Shown: one piece after another, positions 1 to 7,143 of the stretch | How positions within the stretch are numbered: the stretch's first letter is position 1 | Layout: each line of letters begins with the position of its first letter | Origin: Actinomycetota bacterium | Lineage (GTDB): Bacteria; Actinomycetota; Acidimicrobiia; Acidimicrobiales; Ilumatobacteraceae | Direction: 5' to 3' | NCBI GenBank assembly: GCA_009701105.1 | Contig: WLKU01000008.1 | Coordinates: 1-20,722 of the forward strand | Length of the DNA: 20,722 bases | Program-made: the position numbers and the translations under genes | Notes under the pieces: generated by a model | Databases searched by the model: none | Told to the model about the DNA's origin: nothing | Seen by the model: only the letters and a program-made list of their open reading frames with translations

Positions 1-73
1 CAGGCAAGAGTTTTGCGGTTTTTGAGGTGGTGGGGCTTGACCCTGTCGGTATCGTTACCCCGTTCCCGCCTAT

Positions 74-79
74 AAGGAG
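74..79 (+). promoter_or_regulatory. Ribosome binding site of the sigma factor gene
   Basis: AAGGAG lies five bases before the GTG at 85 and fixes that codon as the start. The 73 bases before it show no convincing promoter pair and no recognisable end of a previous gene. A TTGACC at 37-42 has no matching -10 box at the right distance. Confidence 0.75.
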
Positions 80-84
80 TCGTA

Positions 85-1023
85 GTGGCCAAAGACCGTA
101 TCGATCGTGACGAAGAAGACCTAGTCCGTCTCTATCTCACCGACATCGGTCAGTACGCCCTCCTCACAAAAGACGACGAAGTTCGTTTGGCCAAGGCTAT
201 TGAGACAGGCAAAGAAGCAACAGCCGAGCTCGACAAGAGCGACAAGACGCTCACTCCAAACCGTCGCCGCGAGTTGCGCAAAGATCAGCGCGATGGCACA
301 AAGGCCGAGCGTCAGTTCGTGCAATCCAACTTGCGCCTCGTTGTTTCGATCGCCAAAAAATATCAGGCATCGGGTTTGCCACTTCTTGACTTGATTCAAG
401 AAGGCAACTTGGGTTTGATGCACGCCGTCGAAAAGTTTGACTGGCGCAAGGGTTTCAAATTCTCTACATACGCAACGTGGTGGATCCGTCAGGCCATTAC
501 TCGTGGCATCGCCAACACTGGTCGCACCATTCGCCTCCCGGTTCATGCCGGCGACACGCTCGCACGTTTGCAAAAGGCGCGCTCGCGCCTCGAGCTCAAG
601 TTTGGTCGTCCTGCAACTCTTGCCGAGTTGTCAAAAGAAGTTGAGATGCCAGAAGACAAAGTGACCGAGGCATTGCGTTTTGCTGCCGAGCCACTTTCGT
701 TGTCAGAGCCATTGCGTGAAGATGGCGATGCCGAACTGGGTGATGTCGTAGAAGACCGCGCAGCAGAGTCTCCTTTTGAAGTTGCTGCAACAGCATTGTT
801 GCCAGAAGAAATCTCGCGACTACTCGCACCTCTCGATCAGCGCGAGCGCGAAATTCTTGCACTTCGCTTTGGTCTCGATCGCGGTGAGCCACGCACACTC
901 GAAGAAGTTGGCGAAGCATTCAACCTCACTCGTGAGCGCATTCGCCAAATTGAGGCACGTGCAATGAGTAAGTTGCGTCACCCGTCGAGCGACACCGGCG
1001 CGCGCGACCTTCTCTCGGTTTAA
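85..1023 (+). CDS. RNA polymerase sigma factor, sigma-70 family (RpoD/SigB type)
   Basis: A 312-residue sigma factor that directs RNA polymerase core to promoters. Region 1.2 is at about residues 11-40. Region 2 is at about 76-145 and includes the polymerase-binding and -10 recognition segment with DLIQEGNLGL, KFSTYATWWIRQAI and a TGRTIRLP motif. Region 3 spans about 155-230. Region 4 is at about 246-300, with the helix-turn-helix carrying TLEEVGEAFNLTRERIRQIE, which reads the -35 box. There is no long acidic region 1.1. The protein is therefore either a compact primary factor or a group 2 SigB-like paralogue, which sequence alone cannot decide. The GTG start has a strong ribosome binding site. 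The next gene begins 19 bp downstream, so the two may be co-transcribed. Confidence 0.95.
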   Translation: MAKDRIDRDEEDLVRLYLTDIGQYALLTKDDEVRLAKAIETGKEATAELDKSDKTLTPNRRRELRKDQRDGTKAERQFVQSNLRLVVSIAKKYQASGLPLLDLIQEGNLGLMHAVEKFDWRKGFKFSTYATWWIRQAITRGIANTGRTIRLPVHAGDTLARLQKARSRLELKFGRPATLAELSKEVEMPEDKVTEALRFAAEPLSLSEPLREDGDAELGDVVEDRAAESPFEVAATALLPEEISRLLAPLDQREREILALRFGLDRGEPRTLEEVGEAFNLTRERIRQIEARAMSKLRHPSSDTGARDLLSV

Positions 1024-1042
1024 AGCCGTCACTGGTTCACCC

Positions 1043-1906
1043 GTGCTGTGCACGATCGGTGACCTCATCGAAGATGTAGTTGTCTGGCTCAATAGCGAAC
1101 TGAATATCGGCAGCGATAGCGACTCAATCATTGTGCGCACTCGTGGTGGAAGCGCAGCCAACGTTGCGATGTTTGCCGCACTGACCGGAACACCATCACG
1201 ATTTATCGGTCAGGTTGGCAACGACAATCTTGGCGAGCAGTTGTGCACATCACTGCGACAATCGGGTGTCGATGTGTGCACAGTTGCCGAGGGTCGCACA
1301 GGCTCGATCGTTGTGTTGGTTCAGCAAAACGGAGAGCGCACATTTCTCACCGACCGCGGTGTTGCATCAGACCTTTCGGTTTTTGATGCGTCGAATCTCA
1401 CTGGTGTTTCAATCGTGCACGTGCCTACGTATTCACTCGCCATCGAGCCACTTGCAACAACTGCTGTTCAATACACACGTGCTGCGCGCACGGCTGGTGC
1501 GCTGATCTCCGTTGATGCATCATCTACTGCAGTGTTGCGCGATTATGGAGTCGATCGATACGCCGCGCTAATCGCGTCTATTGCACCTGATGTATTTCTG
1601 TGCAATAGCGACGAAGCTGAGTTGCTCAACATTCATTCTGCACATCCAATGTCTGGTGCCGACCTCACTGTGATCAAGCGTGGCGCACTGCCAGTCACGG
1701 CAATTACCGCTTCAGGAGCTGTCACCGAAGTCGTGCCACCGTCGGTTGCAAACATTGTTGACACAACTGGTGCAGGCGATGCCTTTGCGGCAGGCTTTTT
1801 GCCTGCCTATTCGTCATCGCGCAATATTGTCGACGCAATTACACTTGGCAACTCAATTGCAGCACGAGTATTGCGCTCACCCGGTGCCACACTGGATGCG
1901 AGATGA
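1043..1906 (+). CDS. psuK: PfkB-family sugar kinase, probable pseudouridine kinase
   Basis: A 287-residue PfkB (ribokinase-like) kinase. The N-terminal family signature GGSAANVA is at residues 35-42. The C-terminal signature DTTGAGDAFAAGF starts at residue 240, with the catalytic Asp near 246 and the anion hole formed by the preceding glycines. PfkB sequences alone do not give the substrate. The assignment rests on the next gene, which overlaps it by four bases (ATGA) and encodes PsuG. In bacteria PsuK phosphorylates pseudouridine and PsuG then splits pseudouridine 5'-phosphate. The start is a GTG without an obvious Shine-Dalgarno sequence. Another nucleoside or sugar kinase activity is possible, but the translational coupling to psuG makes pseudouridine the best guess. 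Confidence 0.8.
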   Translation: MLCTIGDLIEDVVVWLNSELNIGSDSDSIIVRTRGGSAANVAMFAALTGTPSRFIGQVGNDNLGEQLCTSLRQSGVDVCTVAEGRTGSIVVLVQQNGERTFLTDRGVASDLSVFDASNLTGVSIVHVPTYSLAIEPLATTAVQYTRAARTAGALISVDASSTAVLRDYGVDRYAALIASIAPDVFLCNSDEAELLNIHSAHPMSGADLTVIKRGALPVTAITASGAVTEVVPPSVANIVDTTGAGDAFAAGFLPAYSSSRNIVDAITLGNSIAARVLRSPGATLDAR

Positions 1907-2820
1907 AAACGAATTCTTCAATTATCCAAATCAGCGATGAGGTGCGTGACGCGATCGTATCTCATCGCGCCGTTGTTGCACTTGAGTCGACTATTTTTTC
2001 GCACCTCGGTTTGCCATCACCCGCAAACGCCCAGGCTCTTACTAATTGCATCGCAGCCATTCGCGAAGCCGGCGCGGTTCCGGCAATAACTGCTGTCATC
2101 GACGGAGTCGCACGCGTGGGCATCAACGAATCAGAGCACGAACGTATCCTCGGCCCGGCCAAAAAAGTTGGCGAACGAGAAATCGCTCTCGCCATTGCAC
2201 AGCGTTGGTCGGTTGGTGCCACAACTGTTTCGGCATCACTGTTGCTTGCCAGCCGCGCAGGCATTGGTGTGTTTGCAACGGGTGGTATCGGCGGCGTGCA
2301 TCGCGATTCGCAACTGCACGGTGACATCTCCGCCGACTTAGGTGCACTCGCAGCACATCCTGTTGTCACCGTATGTGCAGGTGCAAAATCATTTCTTGAT
2401 TTGCCGCGCACACTCGAATATCTAGAAACGCTCGGCGTGCCAGTCGTCGGTGTTGGTTGCAACGACTTCCCCGCATTTACGGTGCACTCGAGCGGCTTGC
2501 CCATCCCTGCCCGTGTTGAAAACGTTGAAGAGTTGTGCGCGTACACACAAGCCCACTTAGCGCTTGGCCGCAAAGGTGGCATCCTTGCGTGTGTTCCGGT
2601 TCCACTTGCTGACTCGCTGGACAAAAACATGATCGATTCAGTGATAGAGACTGCACTCAAGTCAACTGCCGACGCAGGCATTGTTGGGCCTGCGGTCACT
2701 CCACATGTACTGGGTGCAATTGCTGCCGCCACGGGTGGAGCAAGTGTTGTTGCCAACTTGTCGCTGGCTCGCAACAACGCAAGTATTGCTGCGCAACTTG
2801 CAGTCGCACTCACGCACTAG
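1903..2820 (+). CDS. psuG: Pseudouridine-5'-phosphate glycosidase
   Basis: A 305-residue PsuG (indigoidine synthase A-like) enzyme. In this family it cleaves pseudouridine 5'-phosphate reversibly to uracil and ribose 5-phosphate by breaking a C-C glycosidic bond. Family hallmarks are visible throughout: VALEST with Glu28, PAKKVGERE with a lysine pair at 87-88, GGIGGVHR at about 127-134, DISADL with Asp145, and CAGAKS with Lys162. By spacing, Glu28, Lys87 or 88, Asp145 and Lys162 correspond to the catalytic Glu, Lys, Asp and Lys described for the E. coli enzyme. Length is normal for the family. The start overlaps the stop of the kinase gene by ATGA, so the two enzymes are probably translated together. 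They would salvage uracil and ribose from RNA turnover. Confidence 0.93.
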   Translation: MKTNSSIIQISDEVRDAIVSHRAVVALESTIFSHLGLPSPANAQALTNCIAAIREAGAVPAITAVIDGVARVGINESEHERILGPAKKVGEREIALAIAQRWSVGATTVSASLLLASRAGIGVFATGGIGGVHRDSQLHGDISADLGALAAHPVVTVCAGAKSFLDLPRTLEYLETLGVPVVGVGCNDFPAFTVHSSGLPIPARVENVEELCAYTQAHLALGRKGGILACVPVPLADSLDKNMIDSVIETALKSTADAGIVGPAVTPHVLGAIAAATGGASVVANLSLARNNASIAAQLAVALTH

Positions 2821-2868
2821 TTTTCTCGCGCTAATCCGCAATTCTGCGCCAAACATCGCAAAGAGTTT

Positions 2869-2964
2869 TGGCGGAGGCGGACGGGAATCGAACCCGCCGA
2901 ACGAGGATTACTCGTCCCAACCGCTTTGAAGGCGGCGGAGTCCACCAGGCACCCGGACACCTCC
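2869..2964 (-). tRNA. selC: tRNA-Sec (anticodon TCA)
   Basis: Read on the minus strand this folds as a long tRNA of 96 bases with encoded CCA. The anticodon arm is GCCGC/GCGGT around the loop CTTCAAA, with anticodon TCA at 2927-2929. A long variable arm of 7 bp (GGACGAG/CTCGTTC, loop TAATC) follows. The T arm is GCGGG-TTCGATT-CCCGT. The acceptor starts GGAGGTG and ends CGCCTCC, with a G discriminator. A UCA anticodon plus a long variable arm and G73 is diagnostic of the tRNA that decodes UGA as selenocysteine. The eighth acceptor pair expected in bacterial tRNA-Sec appears as a T-C mismatch (2957 with 2880). No selA, selB, selD or selenoprotein gene is visible in the window. Confidence 0.92.
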
Positions 2965-3010
2965 GTTTATCACCGTATCTAAGCACTTGTAACTAAATCA
3001 ACGTCACTTA

Positions 3011-3040
3011 GCGACAACTCCCGTACACATCGTGTCTAAA
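3011..3040 (+). promoter_or_regulatory. Possible promoter of the tad operon
   Basis: GCGACA at 3011-3016 and TCTAAA at 3035-3040 are separated by 18 bases and each match four of six consensus positions. This would give a leader of roughly 35 bases before the start at 3084. The match is weak. The region lies between two divergent transcription units, so some promoter must be here or close by. Confidence 0.25.
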
Positions 3041-3073
3041 CCGATTCGGTGATTTCGCACTGATCGTGAATGT

Positions 3074-3078
3074 GGAGG
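3074..3078 (+). promoter_or_regulatory. Ribosome binding site of the TadZ-like gene
   Basis: GGAGG ends five bases before the ATG at 3084. In-frame GTG codons at 3066 and 3072 lie upstream of it or overlap it, and the GTG at 3081 is too close. The spacing therefore selects the ATG at 3084, which also puts the P-loop near the N-terminus. Confidence 0.7.
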
Positions 3079-3083
3079 TCGTG

Positions 3084-3755
3084 ATGATTGTTTGTTGGTC
3101 TGTCAAAGGTGGAAATGGCACCACAGTTGTAGCGGCGGCATTGGCTTTAGTTTTGGCTCAGCGTCACGAAGCAGGAGCACGCCTCATCGACATGTCGGGC
3201 GATACTCCCTCCGCTCTCGGCATGTCTGAGCCCGCATCCGAGGGCATCGCTGAATGGTTGAGTGCAACCGATCATCCCGGTGCCGAGGCGCTCAACAATT
3301 TGATGTTGCCAGTCACTGCACACCTTGGAGTCATTCCTCGCGGTCGCAACATCATCGTGCCGTCATTGGCGAATCCAGATCGGTTGCGTGATCTTGCACT
3401 TGTCGTTGCCGAATCAGACTTGCCAACAATCGTCGACGCGGGTAGTGGTCTCGCAACGATTCCGATTATTGAGTACGCAACTCAATCGCTGCTCATCATT
3501 CGTCCGTGCTATTTAGCTTTACGTCGGGCATCGCTGCTCACCACAAAACCACATGGCGTCATTGTGATTACCGAGCCTGGTCGCGCACTTGGAGTGCACG
3601 ATGTTGAATCAGTTGTTGGTGCGCCGGTGCTCGCTGAAATTCCATTTGATCCCGCAATTGCTCGTGCGGTTGATGCAGGACTGCTCGCAGGCCGAGTGCC
3701 AACCCTGCTTGCTAAACATCTTGCAGATGTGTGTTCACCGTTGAGCAGGCCTTGA
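3084..3755 (+). CDS. tadZ: TadZ/CpaE/Ssd-like ParA-family ATPase
   Basis: A 223-residue MinD/ParA-type ATPase. The deviant Walker A motif KGGNGTT is at residues 8-14, with the signature lysine first. IDMSGDTPSALG at about 35-46 carries the switch aspartate. The proximal positions therefore look competent for nucleotide binding. It opens a tad operon whose next gene is the TadA motor. TadZ/CpaE proteins in such loci position the pilus machine, and in mycobacteria and streptomycetes the equivalent gene is annotated as septum-site-determining protein (Ssd). The N-terminal receiver-like domain found in many CpaE proteins is absent. The stop codon lies just before the tadA ATG, and an alternative upstream tadA start would overlap it. 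The role in pilus localisation is inferred from context. Confidence 0.82.
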   Translation: MIVCWSVKGGNGTTVVAAALALVLAQRHEAGARLIDMSGDTPSALGMSEPASEGIAEWLSATDHPGAEALNNLMLPVTAHLGVIPRGRNIIVPSLANPDRLRDLALVVAESDLPTIVDAGSGLATIPIIEYATQSLLIIRPCYLALRRASLLTTKPHGVIVITEPGRALGVHDVESVVGAPVLAEIPFDPAIARAVDAGLLAGRVPTLLAKHLADVCSPLSRP

Positions 3756-3757
3756 CG

Positions 3758-4909
3758 ATGGACACTGCAATCCAACTACCAGTCGACACTCACACACGTG
3801 CACTCGTCCACACGTTGCAACAACATTTGCGCAACGAACGCGGCGATCTGCTCACTGCAGCCCATGTTCACTTACGCAGTATCGCTCCTCTGCTTTCTCA
3901 TCCGCTGCAAGAAGTCATCGCATCGCGTGCGGTATCTGGCATATCTGGTCTTGGCGCACTTGATCATTATCTGGCACGAGCCGATGTGCGCGAGGTCATG
4001 GTCAACGCCGGCACAGACGTCTATATAGAAGACGAAACGGGCGTGCATTTGGTCGACAAACTTCCTGTCGGCGAGGTTGATGCAATTATCGAGCGCATCT
4101 TGCTGCCGCTCGGTAAACGACTCGACAGGTCGTCGCCAATCGTCGATGCTCGACTGGCAGATGGCTCTCGGGTGTGTGCGGTCATCGCGCCAATCGCCGT
4201 CGATGGGTCATGTCTTTCTATTCGTCGGTTTCATGTGCGACCAATCACGCTCGATAATTTTGGTGGAGACGCGACTACTGCACTTCTCACCGAACTGGTT
4301 CAGCGTCACTGCAATGTGCTCGTCGTTGGTGCAGCTTCCACAGGCAAGACCACGTTGCTCAACGCGCTGTGCGCACATATCCCTGCACATGAGCGCATCA
4401 TTACCGTTGAAGACACAGCCGAATTGCAGTTGCAGGCAAGTCATGTCGTGCGACTCGAGGCCCGACCAGTCACGGCAGAAGGTGTTGCGGGCATCTCGAT
4501 TTCCGAACTCTTGCGCACCGCATTGCGCATGCGACCAGACAGATTTGTGGTGGGCGAAGTTCGTGGTGCCGAAGTAGTCGACATGTTGGCAGCAATGAAC
4601 ACAGGCCATCACGGATCATTTGCCACCTGCCACGCCAATTCTGCCTACGATGCACTGCTGCGACTTGAGTCGTTGATGTTGCAGCACTGCGGGCAATGGC
4701 CGCGAGAAGCTATTGCTCAGCACATATGCGCGGCGATCGACGTTGTTGTTTCCGTCGGTCGCCACGCAGATGGTTCGCGGTCAGTGATCGAGATCAGCGA
4801 AGTATCAACAACGCCTGGCGCAACATGTCGTCCGCTCCTTCGCCAAGACTTCTGTAGTGGCGTGCGCAGCGAGTTGCGCATTGGCCAACTCACTCGCGGG
4901 CGATCATGA
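3758..4909 (+). CDS. tadA: Tad pilus assembly ATPase TadA (CpaF/VirB11 type)
   Basis: A 383-residue secretion motor ATPase that would power assembly of Tad/Flp pili at the inner face of the membrane. Walker A GAASTGKT is at residues 191-198. The Asp-box-like VEDTAELQL is at about 217-225. The Walker B region RFVVGEVRG is at 262-270, and the His box HHGSFATCHAN is at 284-294. The N-terminal domain at about 60-160 contains the typical LDHYLARADVREVMVN segment. Length and motif order fit the CpaF subfamily. The ATG at 3758 is preferred. A GTG at 3731 would add nine residues and overlap the upstream gene by 25 bases. The gene ends in an ATGA overlap with tadB, indicating translational coupling. 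Confidence 0.93.
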   Translation: MDTAIQLPVDTHTRALVHTLQQHLRNERGDLLTAAHVHLRSIAPLLSHPLQEVIASRAVSGISGLGALDHYLARADVREVMVNAGTDVYIEDETGVHLVDKLPVGEVDAIIERILLPLGKRLDRSSPIVDARLADGSRVCAVIAPIAVDGSCLSIRRFHVRPITLDNFGGDATTALLTELVQRHCNVLVVGAASTGKTTLLNALCAHIPAHERIITVEDTAELQLQASHVVRLEARPVTAEGVAGISISELLRTALRMRPDRFVVGEVRGAEVVDMLAAMNTGHHGSFATCHANSAYDALLRLESLMLQHCGQWPREAIAQHICAAIDVVVSVGRHADGSRSVIEISEVSTTPGATCRPLLRQDFCSGVRSELRIGQLTRGRS

Positions 4910-5646
4910 TCTGTGCTGTTTTCAACATTGCAATTAATGTCGTAGTTCTCATAGTCGGCACGCTTTCATTTGCTGGGGCATGTGCCTTACTGATCACACC
5001 GCCTCTCACCAAGCATTGGTCGAGGCGATGGTTGCGTGTGCGGCTCGGTACAACTTCGCACAAAGCCACAGCTACAGCCTCACCAGCAGCAACAACCACG
5101 ACACCAATTCTGCAAACTCCACCTGCCATCACCGACTTCCTTGACGCGATTGCCCGCGATGTGCGCTCAGGTTTTTCACTTGCATCCTCGTTTGTGCAAT
5201 GCAGCGATCAACAACTAGATAACAATCATTGGAGTCAACCTGTTGCTCAACAATGCTTGCGTGGTGTCGTACTTGCCGATGCGCTTGTCGAGTGCGCGCT
5301 GCCCACGTGGACACCCGAGATTCGTTTTGCAAGTCGCACATTGGCAGTAGCAAGTGCGGGTGGCGCTGGCGTAGCACCTGCTCTCGAACACAGCGCATCC
5401 GTATTGCGGGAGCAACAGGGCCTGAAGCTCGACCGAGATGTGCAGGCCGCTCAGGCGCAGTTATCTACCAAAGTACTCACGTGGTTGCCCATCGCAGTGT
5501 TTGCATGGATCGCAATCACGGATCCCATCGCTCGAAGTTTTCTACTCAGTACTCCAACTGGAATGTGTTGTGTTGCTACTGGCATCACACTCAACGTTGC
5601 AGGACGCAAATGGATGTCGCGAGTTGTTAGCGATATTTCGGTATGA
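4906..5646 (+). CDS. tadB: Tad pilus platform protein TadB-like (type II secretion F domain)
   Basis: A 246-residue inner-membrane protein. One membrane segment is at about residues 5-31. A cytoplasmic part carries the T2SSF-type core FLDAIARDVRSGFSLASSF near 76-95. Two membrane segments are close to the C-terminus, at about 190-207 and 211-233. The sequence is shorter and more diverged than proteobacterial TadB, as is usual for actinobacterial tad loci. It would form the membrane platform together with TadC and be driven by TadA. It overlaps the end of tadA by ATGA and the start of the next gene by ATGA. The identification depends on both the weak F-domain resemblance and its place in the operon. 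Confidence 0.82.
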   Translation: MICAVFNIAINVVVLIVGTLSFAGACALLITPPLTKHWSRRWLRVRLGTTSHKATATASPAATTTTPILQTPPAITDFLDAIARDVRSGFSLASSFVQCSDQQLDNNHWSQPVAQQCLRGVVLADALVECALPTWTPEIRFASRTLAVASAGGAGVAPALEHSASVLREQQGLKLDRDVQAAQAQLSTKVLTWLPIAVFAWIAITDPIARSFLLSTPTGMCCVATGITLNVAGRKWMSRVVSDISV

Positions 5647-6164
5647 CTTTCACGATCATCGTCATTGCATCTATTGCATTCTGGTTATTCAAGAGACGCA
5701 ACCGCAATGTGTTGCCAGCCCAACTTGCACGCCAGCTTCCAGAATTCATTGACGCCGTTGTGTTGTTGATGTTTTCTGGCAACACACCTGCTCAGTCACT
5801 GATCGCCGCGCCCACATGGCTCGAGCCTCCGTTGCGTGAGATTGTTTCGAATGTATCCCAACAGCTATTGCGCGGCAATCGGTTGAGTGACTGTGTCGCG
5901 TCATTGCGACAACTCATTGGCAGCCCTGCATTCGCGCTGGTTGACGCACTACTTTCCGCCGATAGAGACGGTCAGTCGATTGCCAACACACTCGATCGTC
6001 TTTCCAATGAATCGCGCATGCAACGCAGGCGCCAACTCGATGCCGACATCCGCAGACTTCCCGTGCGACTCACGTTCCCACTTGTGTGCTGCATCCTTCC
6101 CTCATTTGTGATGCTCGGTGTTGTGCCGATGATCGCAACCGCACTTATTCATCTCAATCATTAA
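5643..6164 (+). CDS. tadC: Tad pilus platform protein TadC-like (type II secretion F domain)
   Basis: A 173-residue membrane protein with an N-terminal hydrophobic segment at residues 2-15 followed by basic residues. The central region contains LPEFIDAVVLLMFSGNTPAQSL. The C-terminus, with RLPVRLTFPLVCCILPSF followed by a long hydrophobic stretch, is the characteristic end of T2SSF proteins. It pairs with TadB as the second half of the assembly platform. The overlap with tadB is ATGA. It is short compared with TadC of Proteobacteria (typically around 300 residues) but similar in kind to the small version in mycobacterial tad-like loci. Confidence comes from the C-terminal signature and gene order. 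Confidence 0.84.
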   Translation: MTFTIIVIASIAFWLFKRRNRNVLPAQLARQLPEFIDAVVLLMFSGNTPAQSLIAAPTWLEPPLREIVSNVSQQLLRGNRLSDCVASLRQLIGSPAFALVDALLSADRDGQSIANTLDRLSNESRMQRRRQLDADIRRLPVRLTFPLVCCILPSFVMLGVVPMIATALIHLNH

Positions 6165-6177
6165 TGAAAGAAGGATC

Positions 6178-6426
6178 ATGAATCACATCTACGCATATTT
6201 CATGCATGTACTGCATCGTGTTCGCTCGGTGTACACAAAACAAGACGAGTTGCACGACGCTGGTCAGGCAACAACCGAATACGCGCTCGTGCTGCTCGGC
6301 GCAGCAATTATTGCGCTTTTAGTCGTGGCATGGGCCACCGATGGTGGTGGTGCTGGGCGTATCGGCGAACTCTTCGACAGCGTGATTGGCAATATTTTGG
6401 GTCGTGCCGACGCAGTCCAGCCGTAG
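6178..6426 (+). CDS. Flp pilin-like protein (DUF4244-like) with prepilin cleavage site
   Basis: An 82-residue small protein with a 29-residue basic leader. Prepilin-peptidase-type processing would fall between Gly29 and Gln30 in DAGQATTEYA, which puts Glu34 at mature position +5, the invariant glutamate of type IV-like pilins. A hydrophobic helix of about 20 residues (YALVLLGAAIIALLVVAWAT) follows. The remaining tail is short and contains a glycine cluster. The mature product would be 53 residues, the size of Flp pilins. It resembles the DUF4244 family found in actinobacterial tad loci and is the likely major pilin. GAAGGA stands only two bases before the ATG, closer than optimal. No prepilin peptidase gene is in the window. 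Confidence 0.85.
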   Translation: MNHIYAYFMHVLHRVRSVYTKQDELHDAGQATTEYALVLLGAAIIALLVVAWATDGGGAGRIGELFDSVIGNILGRADAVQP

Positions 6427-6434
6427 CCACTGAA

Positions 6435-6812
6435 ATGCGCGCTTACCGGAGCGAACCCGACTCGGGACAAGCAACGGTTGAACTCGCGCTTGTCATGCCA
6501 CTGATCATCGGGCTATTGATCATCATTCTCAACGTTGGTTTAGTTGTACGCGATCAGCTTGTGGTGTGGCATGCAGCAAGTGCCGGTGCGCGTGCCGCTT
6601 CAATTTCGCCAGACTCTCCCGATGTTGTGCAACAAGCAGTCGAGGACGAAGTCGGGTTGCGACCTCTACATCTATGGATTGTTCGTAATGAGCAACTCAT
6701 CACCGTCGAGGTGCAATATCCGCGCACTATCAACCTGTGGTTGATCAAACACATCGTTCCACCACTGACTTTGTCGGCCACTGTCACGATGCACGTGCAA
6801 GATGTTGGGTAG
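6435..6812 (+). CDS. tadE: TadE-like pseudopilin
   Basis: A 125-residue protein beginning at the ATG at 6435, eight bases after the pilin stop. A short leader ends in SGQATVELALVMPL. The predicted cut is after Gly11, and Glu16 is at mature position +5, as in TadE pseudopilins. A hydrophobic helix spans about residues 17-38. The rest, about 85 residues, is predicted to be outside the membrane, with no cysteines. An in-frame start at 6330 lies inside the pilin gene and gives a sequence with a run of tryptophans, so it is unlikely. The 3' end overlaps the STAS gene. TadE proteins are minor pseudopilins needed for Tad pilus assembly. A second TadE/TadG-type gene, present in many loci, is missing here. 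Confidence 0.87.
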   Translation: MRAYRSEPDSGQATVELALVMPLIIGLLIIILNVGLVVRDQLVVWHAASAGARAASISPDSPDVVQQAVEDEVGLRPLHLWIVRNEQLITVEVQYPRTINLWLIKHIVPPLTLSATVTMHVQDVG

Positions 6813-7104
6813 CGTGATGCACATGCAGTTGTCGTCATCAATTATTCGTGATGGCCCACAATCAGTACTTGTCTTTGCAGGTGAAATCGACCTGGCAACA
6901 GTGCCAGAATGCTCCGACATGCTCACCAAATTTGTCGATGATCATGCAGGACGCGACATTGCAATTGACCTGTGTCAAGTAACTGCGCTCGACGACACAG
7001 GAGTTGGGGTCATCTTGGGTGCAGTCGCTCGTGCTCGCACATCGGGCTCGCATCTTGCGCTCGTCATTGACGACCAACACATGCGCGCTCGTTTCGGTCT
7101 CTAA
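6802..7104 (+). CDS. STAS-domain anti-sigma factor antagonist, BldG/SpoIIAA-like
   Basis: A STAS-domain protein of at most 100 residues. The first conserved block VFAGEIDLATVPE is at about 24-36. The loop ALDDTGVGVILG is at about 62-73. Thr66 sits at the position of the serine phosphorylated in SpoIIAA (DSSG), and Asp65 replaces the neighbouring serine. Such proteins release a sigma factor by binding its anti-sigma kinase when unphosphorylated. The start could be the ATG at 6802 (11-base overlap with tadE), the GTG at 6814 or the ATGs at 6817 and 6823. None has a good ribosome binding site, which suggests coupling to tadE. The protein ends at RFGL and lacks about 20 C-terminal residues that normally form the last helix. 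Position beside a tad locus and topA matches bldG of Streptomyces as I recall it. Confidence 0.85.
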   Translation: MLGSVMHMQLSSSIIRDGPQSVLVFAGEIDLATVPECSDMLTKFVDDHAGRDIAIDLCQVTALDDTGVGVILGAVARARTSGSHLALVIDDQHMRARFGL

Positions 7105-7143
7105 CACTCAAGGTGGCGGCACAACCATCACCATTCAGTTTGC

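Noticed and set aside
1962..2813. 283-codon open frame on the minus strand opposite psuG
   Set aside because: It is a shadow of psuG. The product is Ser/Ala/Thr-rich, without a recognisable family, and psuG has intact catalytic motifs.
2821..2868. Possible terminator after psuG or tRNA-Sec
   Set aside because: Only short GCGC matches around a 14-base loop are present, with no T-run on either strand.
6330..6434. Longer N-terminus for the TadE gene starting at 6330
   Set aside because: It lies within the pilin gene in another frame and encodes an unlikely Trp- and Arg-rich peptide. The ATG at 6435 gives a normal pseudopilin leader.
7085..7143. Frameshift restoring the C-terminus of the STAS protein
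   Set aside because: Neither alternative frame between the STAS stop and the rsgA stop gives a sequence resembling the last helix of BldG/SpoIIAA. Truncation is the simpler reading.
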